NCBI RefSeq assembly: GCF_009746625.1
Contig: NZ_VWXL01000103.1
Span: 1-51,741, forward strand
Reading direction: 5' to 3'
From: Caproicibacter fermentans
Lineage (GTDB): Bacteria; Bacillota; Clostridia; Oscillospirales; Acutalibacteraceae
Length of the DNA stretch: 51,741 nt
Part shown: piece after piece, positions 43,765-51,703 of the stretch
Layout of the letters: every line of letters starts with the position of its first letter
Numbering within the stretch: the first letter of the stretch is position 1
Made by a program: the position numbers and the translations under genes
Notes under the pieces: model-generated
What the model saw: only the letters and a program-made list of their open reading frames with translations
The model's database searches: none
What the model was told of the DNA's origin: nothing

Positions 43765-44604
43765 TTACTGTTCGGATACAATCAGCAGCCCGTCGATAAA
43801 ATTTTTCACGCTGATTTTTCCGCCCCGGGGACGCTTTCCGCGGATATAATCCATTTCCGCTTTGACTTCTTCAAACGGGAACAGGCTTCCCGAGTACTGC
43901 GCGAAGGCTTCGTTCATGAAATCTTCTATTCCCAGCTGCGCCAGATTCCTCATTCCCTTCGCAATCGCACGCCGGATCCTTTGCTCCATGCTTTGGGGAA
44001 CCGTGGACAGCTGGCCGCACAGACGGCCGATGTTCACCTGGTAAATCGAAATTTTATTCTCGTGTAAGTACTGGCAAATCTTTAGAATGTCGATGCAGCC
44101 CTTTTCGCCTGACATGCCGAGCTGGTTCATTGTGAGCTTCGCTCGGTTAAAATAGGGCTCCGGTTTCACTGCGGCGGGAGGGGAAGGGTTTTCCTCAAAA
44201 TGAAACAGGTTCCGGATACTGTCGAGGGTACGCTCGTTTTGAAGCTGAACGGAGACCGTCTGTATGACCGATTTCACTTCGATGGAATTGATCGGCTTGC
44301 TGATGAAAAAGTCCACTCCCGAATGATAGGCTTTTTCAATTAATTTTTTATCGGAAATCTGAGAAATCATGATGTATTTTGCGCGGCAGGAGAGGTCCCT
44401 AAGGCTTTTGATCACCTGAATTCCGTCTTTCTTCGGCATCAAAAAATCGACTAGGACGATGTCCGGCCGGGACGACAGAATGGCCTGCTCGTCGGGAGGG
44501 CCGCCGTCGGAGCTTCCGCAGATGATCCCCAGATTCTGCTGCTCGACCAGATCCTCCAGCGTGTCGATCACGGGCTGATCGTCTTCGACAATGTAGATTC
44601 TCAT
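43765..44604 (-). CDS. Response regulator with YcbB-type (GlnL-like) DNA-binding domain
   Basis: A 279-residue regulator. The receiver domain (1-120) has acidic residues E7-D8-D9, the phosphorylation site D53 in VLVDFLMPKKDG, Ser/Thr in IMISQ and Lys in FISKPI. Beyond a linker, residues about 155-279 match the YcbB domain (KICQYLHENKISIYQVNIGRLCGQL, then QRIRRAIAKGMRNLAQLGIEDF), as in Bacillus GlnL (YcbB), which activates glutamine-use genes. The start overlaps the kinase stop by 4 bases. It is convergent with the glutamate/chemoreceptor genes. Confidence 0.88.
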   Translation of the reverse strand: MRIYIVEDDQPVIDTLEDLVEQQNLGIICGSSDGGPPDEQAILSSRPDIVLVDFLMPKKDGIQVIKSLRDLSCRAKYIMISQISDKKLIEKAYHSGVDFFISKPINSIEVKSVIQTVSVQLQNERTLDSIRNLFHFEENPSPPAAVKPEPYFNRAKLTMNQLGMSGEKGCIDILKICQYLHENKISIYQVNIGRLCGQLSTVPQSMEQRIRRAIAKGMRNLAQLGIEDFMNEAFAQYSGSLFPFEEVKAEMDYIRGKRPRGGKISVKNFIDGLLIVSEQ

Positions 44605-45893
44605 CTCAGTCCCCTCTCCAGAGCGGAGGCCGGTATTTCCATGTGAAATTCCGTTTTTACGTTCGGCTGGGATTCCACACGGATCGTGCCGTGGAACTGC
44701 TCCTCTACCGTGCTTCGAACCCCGGAAAGTCCGACCCCCCGAAACATATTCCCGTTTTCCAAATCGAATTTTGTGGAAAAGCCGTGCTGAAAAATTTTGG
44801 GGATGTTCTTTTCAGAAATCCCCGGCCCGTCGTCGGAAACGGAGATCTGATAGGTTTGCCCCGCCAGCTGCTCGGTAATATCGACCCGATGTTTCCTGTG
44901 ATTTTTTTCCTCGCTCAGCGCAATCGCCTCAACGGAATTGTTCACCAGATTTTTCAGCAGCAGCATGACGGAGTAATGCGCCTGCGTTAGGAAATCATGC
45001 TGATACTGAAAATTCAGACTGATGTTGAGATGCTTGGACTCGATCATCCGATAAGTCGCGTCTCTGAGAATCGTCAAAATATCGCTGAACCACATCTCTT
45101 TTTCCGGGTACTGGTTTCTGACCTCCTGCTCCAGGCCTCTGATGATGCAAATGTAATCTTTCTTGATTTCATGGACGTCCCGCGCGATCATCAGCGCCCA
45201 CTCCTTGGTTTGCAGCTTTACCTGCTGATTGGACAGCGCTTCGTAAAGGCGGTAGGAGTTGCTCATGATCTCTTCAATTTCTTCCGTGTTCTTTTTCATG
45301 AAATAAATTTCATTTTTTAGCCCCGCGGTCATTAGAAACAGCCGTTGGTACCGCTGCTCGTGTTCCTTTTTTGTCAGAAGGAAGCGATAGCGCTCAATCA
45401 GCAAAAGAATAAAACCTACCAAAATGGTCCGCACGACCGCGACCGAAAGAAGCTCAAACACACGTCGTTTTTGAATCGGAAAACCGTTCCTTAAAAAATT
45501 TTCAAACATGTTGGAAATAAAGTCGCAGCATAAAACGGAAATAATCAGACGGGGGAAGCGCGCCATATATTTGTTTTGGACCAAAAAAAAGAACAGGAGG
45601 CTGTAAAACAGGTAGTACAGACCGCCCGGTAGGGCGGACTGAATGGCGGGGATAACGCCGGCACCCGAAACGTATGCCGCCGCGCTGCGAAAAACGAAAA
45701 TCATTCCCCCGGAGGTGATTCCGGTCCAGAGCGTATTCGTCTCCAGATCCATCGTCATTATCAGAACCGGGAACAGGACGACGGACAGCGAGATCCGCAG
45801 ACCGTCATAAAACAGGTTCCAATAAATTTCAGAGACCACTGTAATGCAAAGACCTGTGAACAAAGTTTGTTTCCATTTCGTTTTCCGTTTCAT
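44601..45893 (-). CDS. GlnK-like sensor histidine kinase
   Basis: A 430-residue membrane kinase. The N-terminal half has about five to six transmembrane helices (10-170) with no large extracytoplasmic domain. A coiled segment follows, then the phosphoacceptor in ARDVHEIKKDY (H241). The ATPase domain holds the N-box LVNNSVEAI (316-324), G1 DDGPGIS (354-360), FQHGFSTKF and G2 FRGVGLSGV. This is the GlnK/LytS-like layout paired with YcbB-type regulators, and the signal is probably an amino acid, glutamine or glutamate, by analogy. AAAGGA lies upstream of the ATG. Confidence 0.88.
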   Translation of the reverse strand: MKRKTKWKQTLFTGLCITVVSEIYWNLFYDGLRISLSVVLFPVLIMTMDLETNTLWTGITSGGMIFVFRSAAAYVSGAGVIPAIQSALPGGLYYLFYSLLFFFLVQNKYMARFPRLIISVLCCDFISNMFENFLRNGFPIQKRRVFELLSVAVVRTILVGFILLLIERYRFLLTKKEHEQRYQRLFLMTAGLKNEIYFMKKNTEEIEEIMSNSYRLYEALSNQQVKLQTKEWALMIARDVHEIKKDYICIIRGLEQEVRNQYPEKEMWFSDILTILRDATYRMIESKHLNISLNFQYQHDFLTQAHYSVMLLLKNLVNNSVEAIALSEEKNHRKHRVDITEQLAGQTYQISVSDDGPGISEKNIPKIFQHGFSTKFDLENGNMFRGVGLSGVRSTVEEQFHGTIRVESQPNVKTEFHMEIPASALERGLR

Positions 45894-46711
45894 ATTATCG
45901 AGTCCTTTCAGATTCTTTGCGAGGAAAGGATACGGGAGGGCTTTTTAAGATGCGGATTCTATATCATAATATGGATTTAAGATACTTTTTCATAAATAAT
46001 AGATCAAAAGAAGATATTTTTATTTATTACATACAAAATAGAATAGATTTTTTCGCTAAATCGAAGAAAAAGATAGATTTCACTAAAAATGTGAGAAAAA
46101 TAAACGGAACAGCCGGGGCAGAAGGGGGCGGCGGCTTCGTTTCTCCGCCGGGTCCCGCGCTGTTGCCGCAAGGCAGAAAAAAACGCCGTACACGGATTTT
46201 CATCCATATACAACGCTCGAACGCACAGTGCGAAAACTCTTATCAGCCTCGACCCCTGTACAAAAAACGAGACGGGTGGTATGATAAGAACTGCAATGTG
46301 CCGATATTCGGTTGCGTATGAAGGTTGTGCTCCGTATGCAGGAAGCAGGTGTTCCCGCACCTGCTTCTGCATTGCAGTTTTTGTGCTTTACAGGTAAATT
46401 ATACCGCGTTCGGATTCGAAGTCAAGGAAAAGCCGTTCATTGCCGTGGAAAAGGTATTTTGCGCGGCCGCGATCGGGCTTTTCCCGCTGCCGGAAGAGTC
46501 ACAGAATAAGGGCAAGGGGAGCATACAGCTTACCTTGCCCTTATTCCGTTACCATCGCAGGCTGATACTGCAAAGCGGAAACCCCGATTTTTCTATTCGG
46601 GATAGTATCTTTTTATAACTGCGCCCTTTTATGTAGTGCCGGATTTATTTTTATGTTCGTTCTGCTTCCTCACACACATGCGGGGTACCGCACCTCATCC
46701 CGAATGGCTTA
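45894..46711. other. 818-base gap: AT-rich segment and two unexplained hairpins
   Basis: No gene is recognised. 45950-46110 is extremely AT-rich and must hold the kinase promoter (on the minus strand TTGATC-N17-TATCTT around 46012-45983 is one candidate). At 46336-46372 the arms GAAGCAGGTG and CACCTGCTTC form a 10-bp hairpin extended by TGCA on each side, with CAGTTTTTG shortly after, so it may end a short plus-strand transcript. At 46505-46545, AATAAGGGCAAGG and CCTTGCCCTTATT are perfect 13-bp arms around a 15-base loop. Plus-strand open frames here (for example from 46325) have no convincing start or family. Confidence 0.45.
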
Positions 46712-46855
46712 CTATTCCAGTTCCCGGCTTTTGTCCGGATCGGGTATCCGGTTTTCAATTGTTTTCAACTCGGAGTAGATGATCGCCTGGTTTTTTACGA
46801 CGGCAGTCAGATTCTGGTTTAACCACTCCAGCTGCTTTTTTAGATCTTCGTCCAT
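46712..46855 (-). CDS. 47-residue helical protein of unknown function
   Basis: MDEDLKKQLEWLNQNLTAVV followed by KNQAIIYSELKTIENRIPDPDKSRELE: an amphipathic helix or short coiled coil with a charged tail and no membrane segment. GGAGGTATAAGGAA precedes the ATG at 46855, which makes translation likely. The frame extends to 46897 without a better start. No homologue is recognised. It stands alone between two gaps. Confidence 0.6.
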   Translation of the reverse strand: MDEDLKKQLEWLNQNLTAVVKNQAIIYSELKTIENRIPDPDKSRELE

Positions 46856-47013
46856 TTCCTTATACCTCCGATACAGATTTGACCTTTTTACGGCCAAATA
46901 AATTGTATCGAAAAAATTACGATTATGTAGAAAAGTAGGACGAGAGCGAACTAAAAATACAAAAAATACCCTTTAAGCCGTCAGGTGTGAAAGGCTTTCC
47001 CCACGGCGCTTTG

Positions 47014-48186
47014 TTACGCGCTTTTCGGTTTTTCAAGCAGCGGCATCAGTTTCGCGGAAAGAAGAGAGACCAGCGGCACGGTAAGGACGACGGCGGAGCT
47101 TCCTGCGAGCGCCTGAATGATTTCCGCCGCGATATGGTTGGAGTTCATTACCTGCTGATACGGCATGTTGTAGGTATAAATCTGAATCATCATCACAAGG
47201 GAAGAACCGGTGAACGCCAGAATCAGTGTGTTTGCCATAGTGCCCATCATATCGCGGCCGACATTCATGCCGGAAGCAAATAAAGTCGGGGCATCGGTTT
47301 CCGGATTGCTGCGATAGATTTCATTTATTGAAGAGGCCACAGAGATGGCAACATCCATGACCGCCCCGAGTGATGAAATCAGAACGGCCGCAAAAAACAG
47401 GCTGCCTACCTTCAGTCCGCTGTGGGAAGAAATCGCCAGCAGGGAGTCTGTGTCGGAAAACGTGTAGCCGGAGGTTTGAGTCAGGCAGCTGAAAATCTGG
47501 GCAATCCCCGCTGAAACGGCGACTCCGCCGATGGTACCCAGAATTGCAATCAATGTTTTTCGTTCGATCCCCCCCACCAACGGAAGAGTTACGCAGGAAG
47601 TAGCGGCGGAGAAAATCAGGACGGCGGCTGCTGGGGAAAGACCGTGGTACAGCAGGGGCACAAAAATAAAAATGACGCTTGTCATCGTAAATCCGATGGC
47701 CACGACCGACTGAAAGCCGCGTTTCCCGCCGACGAAGCAGAGCAGCAGGACGAAAAGAACCGCCATTGCGTAAAGGTAGGGGGTTCGGTGCGGGGAGTTG
47801 GGGTTGATGTTGACGGTTCCGCCGTCACCCGTTGCGCTCACGGAAACAATGATGGTCTGCCCGGCATTCAACTTGTAATTGGTATCGTAATTCAGATTAT
47901 TGACGATGTGGTAGCTTCTGCCTTGAAAATTACCCGTCAGGATTTTTACCGTGACGTTCTGCGAGCCGACCAGCAGCTCCGGATGGATTTCGTCTTTTTT
48001 TGTGCTTTCAGAATCGACGGAAATTACGCTTGCCTGTTCAAAGGAAATCTGGTCGTTTCCCGACAGGCTGTAGGGGTTGTAATAAGCCTGGTGACGGCTG
48101 ACGGAATAGGCGAATACGGTATAGACGGCCAGAATCAGCAGCAAAAGGGCCAGTTTCCATTTCTCTTTGATCTCAACACGCGGCAC
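47014..48186 (-). CDS. YibE/F-family membrane protein
   Basis: A 390-residue protein with an N-terminal transmembrane helix and an extracytoplasmic beta-rich region (about 40-125: VTVKILTGNFQGRSYHIVNNL, LNAGQTIIVSVS). About seven more helices then carry the YibE/F signatures (YLYAMAVLFVLLLCFVGGKRGFQS, SSLGAVMDVAISVASSINEI, GMNVGRDMMGTMANTLILAFTG). The family is found in many Firmicutes and its transport role is unproven. A GTG start at 48186 is inferred, with GGGG about 8 bases before. It is separated from the phosphatase gene by a hairpin. Confidence 0.88.
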   Translation of the reverse strand: MPRVEIKEKWKLALLLLILAVYTVFAYSVSRHQAYYNPYSLSGNDQISFEQASVISVDSESTKKDEIHPELLVGSQNVTVKILTGNFQGRSYHIVNNLNYDTNYKLNAGQTIIVSVSATGDGGTVNINPNSPHRTPYLYAMAVLFVLLLCFVGGKRGFQSVVAIGFTMTSVIFIFVPLLYHGLSPAAAVLIFSAATSCVTLPLVGGIERKTLIAILGTIGGVAVSAGIAQIFSCLTQTSGYTFSDTDSLLAISSHSGLKVGSLFFAAVLISSLGAVMDVAISVASSINEIYRSNPETDAPTLFASGMNVGRDMMGTMANTLILAFTGSSLVMMIQIYTYNMPYQQVMNSNHIAAEIIQALAGSSAVVLTVPLVSLLSAKLMPLLEKPKSA

Positions 48187-48220
48187 GGCGCATTCCCCGC
48201 CTTTTCTTTCAATTTATGAT

Positions 48221-48257
48221 AACAACCCCGTTTCACAATCAGTGCAACGGGGTTGTT
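48221..48257 (-). terminator. Hairpin after the surface phosphatase gene
   Basis: AACAACCCCGTT (48221-48232) pairs perfectly with AACGGGGTTGTT (48246-48257). On the minus strand only a mixed AT stretch follows, so it is a moderate terminator for the gene at 48275. Confidence 0.55.
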
Positions 48258-48274
48258 TTGATACAGGAAGCGGA

Positions 48275-49852
48275 TTAGCTGCGGGCAGTCGGTTTTTTTC
48301 GAAGGGCTGCGATGCATCCGGCGGCTACGATCAGCGCAAGAGCCGCAAGCGCGGCATACAGGTATGTGCCGCCTTCCCTGTCGCCCGTTTTGGGATTGGA
48401 GGCCGCGGAAGCGGGGGCTGTTGTTGAAACTGCGGCCGTCGGGGACGCGGAGGTCTTGGTGATGGTATAGGTGTCGATCGGCGTGTCGGAGCTGGTCTTA
48501 TAGGTTGTCAGAGTAAAGGTATCGCCGGTGACTTTTGCGTAAGTGTAGGTCGGTTCGTTATTTTGCCAGCCGACCGCGCTGAAGGAGTGATCCGCCGTGG
48601 CGTTGTATTTATAGTATTTGCTGCCGCTGCCGGAATCAAGCGTAAGGTACACGGTCCCTTTCGGATTGGTCACCTGGCCTTTTTTAACCGTGCTGACGGC
48701 GGACCCGCCATACATTTGATAAGTGCGGGTGTAGTAATGGTCGTGACCGTTCAGCACAATATCGATCTGGTATTTGTCCATCAGCTTCGTCCAGTTTTTG
48801 CGCATGAACATCGTGTCGTCATCCGCTGAAGTCGCACCGTCGTGGTTGGCTTCGCTGTAAGGCGCCTGATGGAAAGAAACCACCTTCCATTTTGCGTCTT
48901 TGTTCGCGTCGATTGCCTGTTTCAGAAAGGCGTCGTGCGCGGAAACGTCATAGAAGTTGTTGCCTTCCAGCACCAGAAACAGCGTGTTGCCGTAACGGAA
49001 CCAGTAATCTCCGTTGTTGTCGTCCACATTGTTTGTTTTGGTCTGCCCAAGGGTGGAAAGATTGGGCTGATTGTAATGGAAGCTGTAATACTTGCCCATC
49101 TGGAAGTCGTGATTGCCGGAATAGGCAGCCAGAATATGGGTTTGCAGATAATCAGCCGAGGAATCGGGGTTGAAAAATGCGTTGTATTCCTTTTGCTGCG
49201 TATACAGATGGTCGTAATTGTTTACCTGGTCGCCCATGGAAAACAGGAAGTTCAGGGAAGGATACTTCGAATATACTTTTTTGAGCGTGTTTGCCCAGCC
49301 GGCCTGATCATTGGCCAGATTTCCGCTCGCGCCCATCTGGGGATCGCCGAAAGCCGCAAAGCTGAATCCGTCCTTGGCGGATTTTGTCTGGAACGTATAT
49401 GTTTTGCTCCAGGTTGTCCCGTCTCCTACGCGATAGGTATAGGAGGTATTCGGAACAAGCCCGCCGACCGTGACTTTGTCGGAGTATTCATCCGAAAGGG
49501 CCGCCCCGCTTTCATCCTGAAAAGAGCCGATGGACTGATCGGTGTTTTTGGGATTGTTAAGAACACCTTCCGTCGCCGTCATCTTTGCGACGGCCGCCTG
49601 CTTTGTCGAGTCCGCAGGGAAACTGTTGTTCTTCATGTCGCTTGTTTTCGCAATCTGAAGCTGTCCGGCGGCGGAATTGCCGCTTTGCCAGCAAAACCGT
49701 ACTTCCGTTTCCGTACTTCCGATTCCGATCGTAATGTTGTAGGGAGCCGAGGCTGATGCCGCCTGTGCCGGGATCCCGAGCGCAGCGCCCATGACTGTCA
49801 GGGCACAAAACGCCGCCGCGATGGTTTTGACCGCTTTTTGACGAATCAACAT
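48275..49852 (-). CDS. Surface-anchored metallophosphoesterase with NPKTG sorting signal
   Basis: A 525-residue exported phosphatase. The signal peptide (1-32) ends AQA-A. A fibronectin-like purple-acid-phosphatase N-domain (about 40-155) precedes the calcineurin-like domain, with metal ligands in FAAFGDPQMG (D170), FSMGDQVNN (D208), YSGNHDF (N247, H248), SFHQAPY and NGHDHYYTR. Near the C-terminus NPKTG (486-490), a hydrophobic helix and RKKPTARS form a sortase signal, so the protein should end up on peptidoglycan. The ATG at 49852 has GAGGAGG 8 bases upstream. A class B sortase is divergently encoded, and PhoP-like boxes lie upstream, pointing to phosphate scavenging. Confidence 0.92.
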   Translation of the reverse strand: MLIRQKAVKTIAAAFCALTVMGAALGIPAQAASASAPYNITIGIGSTETEVRFCWQSGNSAAGQLQIAKTSDMKNNSFPADSTKQAAVAKMTATEGVLNNPKNTDQSIGSFQDESGAALSDEYSDKVTVGGLVPNTSYTYRVGDGTTWSKTYTFQTKSAKDGFSFAAFGDPQMGASGNLANDQAGWANTLKKVYSKYPSLNFLFSMGDQVNNYDHLYTQQKEYNAFFNPDSSADYLQTHILAAYSGNHDFQMGKYYSFHYNQPNLSTLGQTKTNNVDDNNGDYWFRYGNTLFLVLEGNNFYDVSAHDAFLKQAIDANKDAKWKVVSFHQAPYSEANHDGATSADDDTMFMRKNWTKLMDKYQIDIVLNGHDHYYTRTYQMYGGSAVSTVKKGQVTNPKGTVYLTLDSGSGSKYYKYNATADHSFSAVGWQNNEPTYTYAKVTGDTFTLTTYKTSSDTPIDTYTITKTSASPTAAVSTTAPASAASNPKTGDREGGTYLYAALAALALIVAAGCIAALRKKPTARS

Positions 49853-49930
49853 TGATTGAACCTCCTCTTTCAAATGGCTGAATTAACAGCGTTATTGTAG
49901 TCTCTGCAAATGGGAAGCCGGTTACAGTCC

Positions 49931-49957
49931 TGTTAATTTCTGTTAAATTCTTGATAA
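49931..49957 (-). promoter_or_regulatory. PhoP-box-like direct repeats upstream of the phosphatase
   Basis: On the minus strand TTATCA, TTAACA and TTAACA lie at 49957-49952, 49946-49941 and 49936-49931, spaced 11 and 10 bases. They match the TT(A/C)ACA direct repeats bound by PhoP in Gram-positives. A TACAAT -10 lies at 49899-49894, which puts the repeats at about -44 to -70. A single TTAACA in the other orientation (49967) faces the sortase, and TTAAATTCTTG/CAAGAATTTAA (49943-49953, 49971-49981) form a perfect inverted repeat. Confidence 0.6.
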
Positions 49958-50066
49958 CCTTTCGATTTAACAAGAATTTAAAAGCGGTTACGTTGATCTT
50001 CTGATCTGCGCATGATAGGATCATTTCGGAACAGCAGAATTAAATCCGTTGTAAGGGCTGATGTTA

Positions 50067-51089
50067 ATGTGTCTTTCCGACTGGTTTTTGCGGTTGAAAC
50101 GAATTGCGGATCAGAGAATGAAGCCTGTCCCCAAACGGCTGTCCAGCCTGTCTCCTTATTATTATGTTTTGCTTGGCTGCGTTCTTTCTTTCGTAGTCTG
50201 TACTCAAATTCTGATTACACGCCTGATTTTTCCGTTTCTTCGTTCCGAATCCGATCTGACCGAAGCCCGTTCCTACTATCGAGCCGCTGCAAGCAGTGCC
50301 GTCACGCGGACCGGCAGTCAAAATGTTCCGCCGGCAGCGGAAACGAAGGCCGTGCCTGATCCCTTTGATCAGCTGCAAGCCGTCAACCGAGACGTGACGG
50401 GATGGATTACCTTGCCGGAAACAGCGATTGATTACCCGGTCCTTCTGGCGCCGGCGGGTTCACCTGATTTTTACCTGACCCATGACTGGGAAAAAAACGA
50501 AACCAAATACGGAAGTATTTTTATGCTGAGCTCCGATTCGGCGGGCAAACAGGTGAAAAATACGATTTTATACGGGCACAGTATGAAGGACGGAAGCATG
50601 TTCGCCCCCTTGCTGAATTACGAAAGCCTTGCTTTTTACCGTGCCCATCCCGTTGTTCTGTATCGGAAGGGCGGCGAAAAGGCCTGCTGGAAAATTTTTG
50701 CCGTCATGAAAGTGAATACGGATCCGGCTCAGGGAAAGCCCTTTGACTATCAGAAAACCTCGTTTTCCTGTGAAGAAGATTTTTTGGAATACCTTTATCA
50801 GGTTCGAATCCGTTCAATGTTCGAATTTCCGGTTGACATTAAGCCGTCTGATGAAATTATAACGCTCTCCACCTGTTCCTATGAATTTGAGGGTTTCCGA
50901 ACAGTGGTGTTTGCACGGCGCGTCCGGGACTCGGAAAAAGAAAGCGTGAAGGTATCGGAAGCGGTAAAGAATCCCGACGTACTGTATCCCGACTGCTGGT
51001 ATAAAAGGTTCGGCGGGGAACAGCCTTTTCTGCCCGATTTTCAGGATGCAATGCGCGGCGGGAAGCTGTCCTGGCTGAAAACGGACTGA
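50067..51089 (+). CDS. srtB: Class B sortase
   Basis: Membrane transpeptidase that cleaves a sorting motif and links the protein to the cell wall. A basic N-terminus and one transmembrane helix (about 30-55) precede the catalytic barrel. Catalytic residues are His in ILYGHSMKDGSMF, Cys in IITLSTCSYEF and Arg in GFRTVVFARR. The long helix-containing insert between His and Cys and the NRDVTGWITLPETAIDYPVLL opening mark class B. The divergent neighbour ends in NPKTG, a class B-type motif. The ATG at 50067 is 9 bases after AAGGG. An ATG at 50061 is also possible. Confidence 0.93.
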   Translation: MCLSDWFLRLKRIADQRMKPVPKRLSSLSPYYYVLLGCVLSFVVCTQILITRLIFPFLRSESDLTEARSYYRAAASSAVTRTGSQNVPPAAETKAVPDPFDQLQAVNRDVTGWITLPETAIDYPVLLAPAGSPDFYLTHDWEKNETKYGSIFMLSSDSAGKQVKNTILYGHSMKDGSMFAPLLNYESLAFYRAHPVVLYRKGGEKACWKIFAVMKVNTDPAQGKPFDYQKTSFSCEEDFLEYLYQVRIRSMFEFPVDIKPSDEIITLSTCSYEFEGFRTVVFARRVRDSEKESVKVSEAVKNPDVLYPDCWYKRFGGEQPFLPDFQDAMRGGKLSWLKTD

Positions 51090-51100
51090 ACATTGCGTAA

Positions 51101-51142
51101 AAAAGCTCTTTGCCGACCGGATTCGGCAAAGAGCTTTTATCA
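51101..51142 (+). terminator. Intrinsic terminator of the sortase gene
   Basis: A perfect 16-bp stem (51101-51116 with 51123-51138) whose right arm ends in CTTTT, followed by AT. Confidence 0.8.
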
Positions 51143-51295
51143 TGACAGGAGGGGATGAACCCGGGCCGGACCTTCGCTGCGATCGGCGACATATTTCTGA
51201 TATTTGGCTTTCTCCGCTTGAATTATTTTATTTGAGCAGAATGAGCTGGAAGTGAAAGAAAAGAGAATTTCCAGAAATTTCTTTGTATGAAACCC

Positions 51296-51477
51296 TGGAC
51301 AAATTAAAAAAATTGTGGTATCATCAAATTCCGCTCTTGAAGCGGGCCGCAATCTGTAAAAGTCTGTTGACAAAGCGAACATGTTGTGGTATTATTAAAA
51401 ACCCGCGCAGTTGATAAATATTAAAACTTTAAAAATTGTGGTCGGGTGTTGACAAACGGAGATCAGCGTGCTATACT
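51296..51477 (+). promoter_or_regulatory. Three tandem rRNA operon promoters
   Basis: TGGACA-N17-TATCAT (51296-51324), TTGACA-N17-TATTAT (51367-51395) and TTGACA-N17-TATACT (51449-51477). The first two share TTGTGGTAT across the spacer end and -10, and AATTGTGGT occurs again before the third. Strong stacked promoters are usual for rRNA operons. Confidence 0.85.
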
Positions 51478-51703
51478 AATAAAGTTGCTCGCCGAATGAC
51501 ACACAAAGCGGGCATGGGACCTTGAAAATTAAACAACGAGACGATAAAGAAGGAACCCGTAAAGATTTCGAGAGTAAAAGTACTTTCGGACGAAAAGAGA
51601 CGGAAACTCTTTCCAAAAAACCAAAAGATACGTTAGTGTATCGACTGAAGAGCCGAAACGACTCTAAGATAGATATAAACGCCTTCGGGTGATTATATAC
51701 CAT
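51478..51703 (+). other. 16S rRNA leader
   Basis: This is the transcribed leader between the last promoter and 16S. It contains ACCTTGAAAATTAAACA near 51520-51536, a stretch common in clostridial rRNA spacers (antitermination/processing region), and CTCTAAGAT...TTTTAGAG, which likely pairs at the 16S 5' end. No open frame here is credible. Confidence 0.65.

Noticed and set aside
51476-51703. 75-codon minus-strand frame in the rRNA leader
   Set aside because: It lies in the transcribed rRNA leader on the opposite strand with no ribosome binding site.
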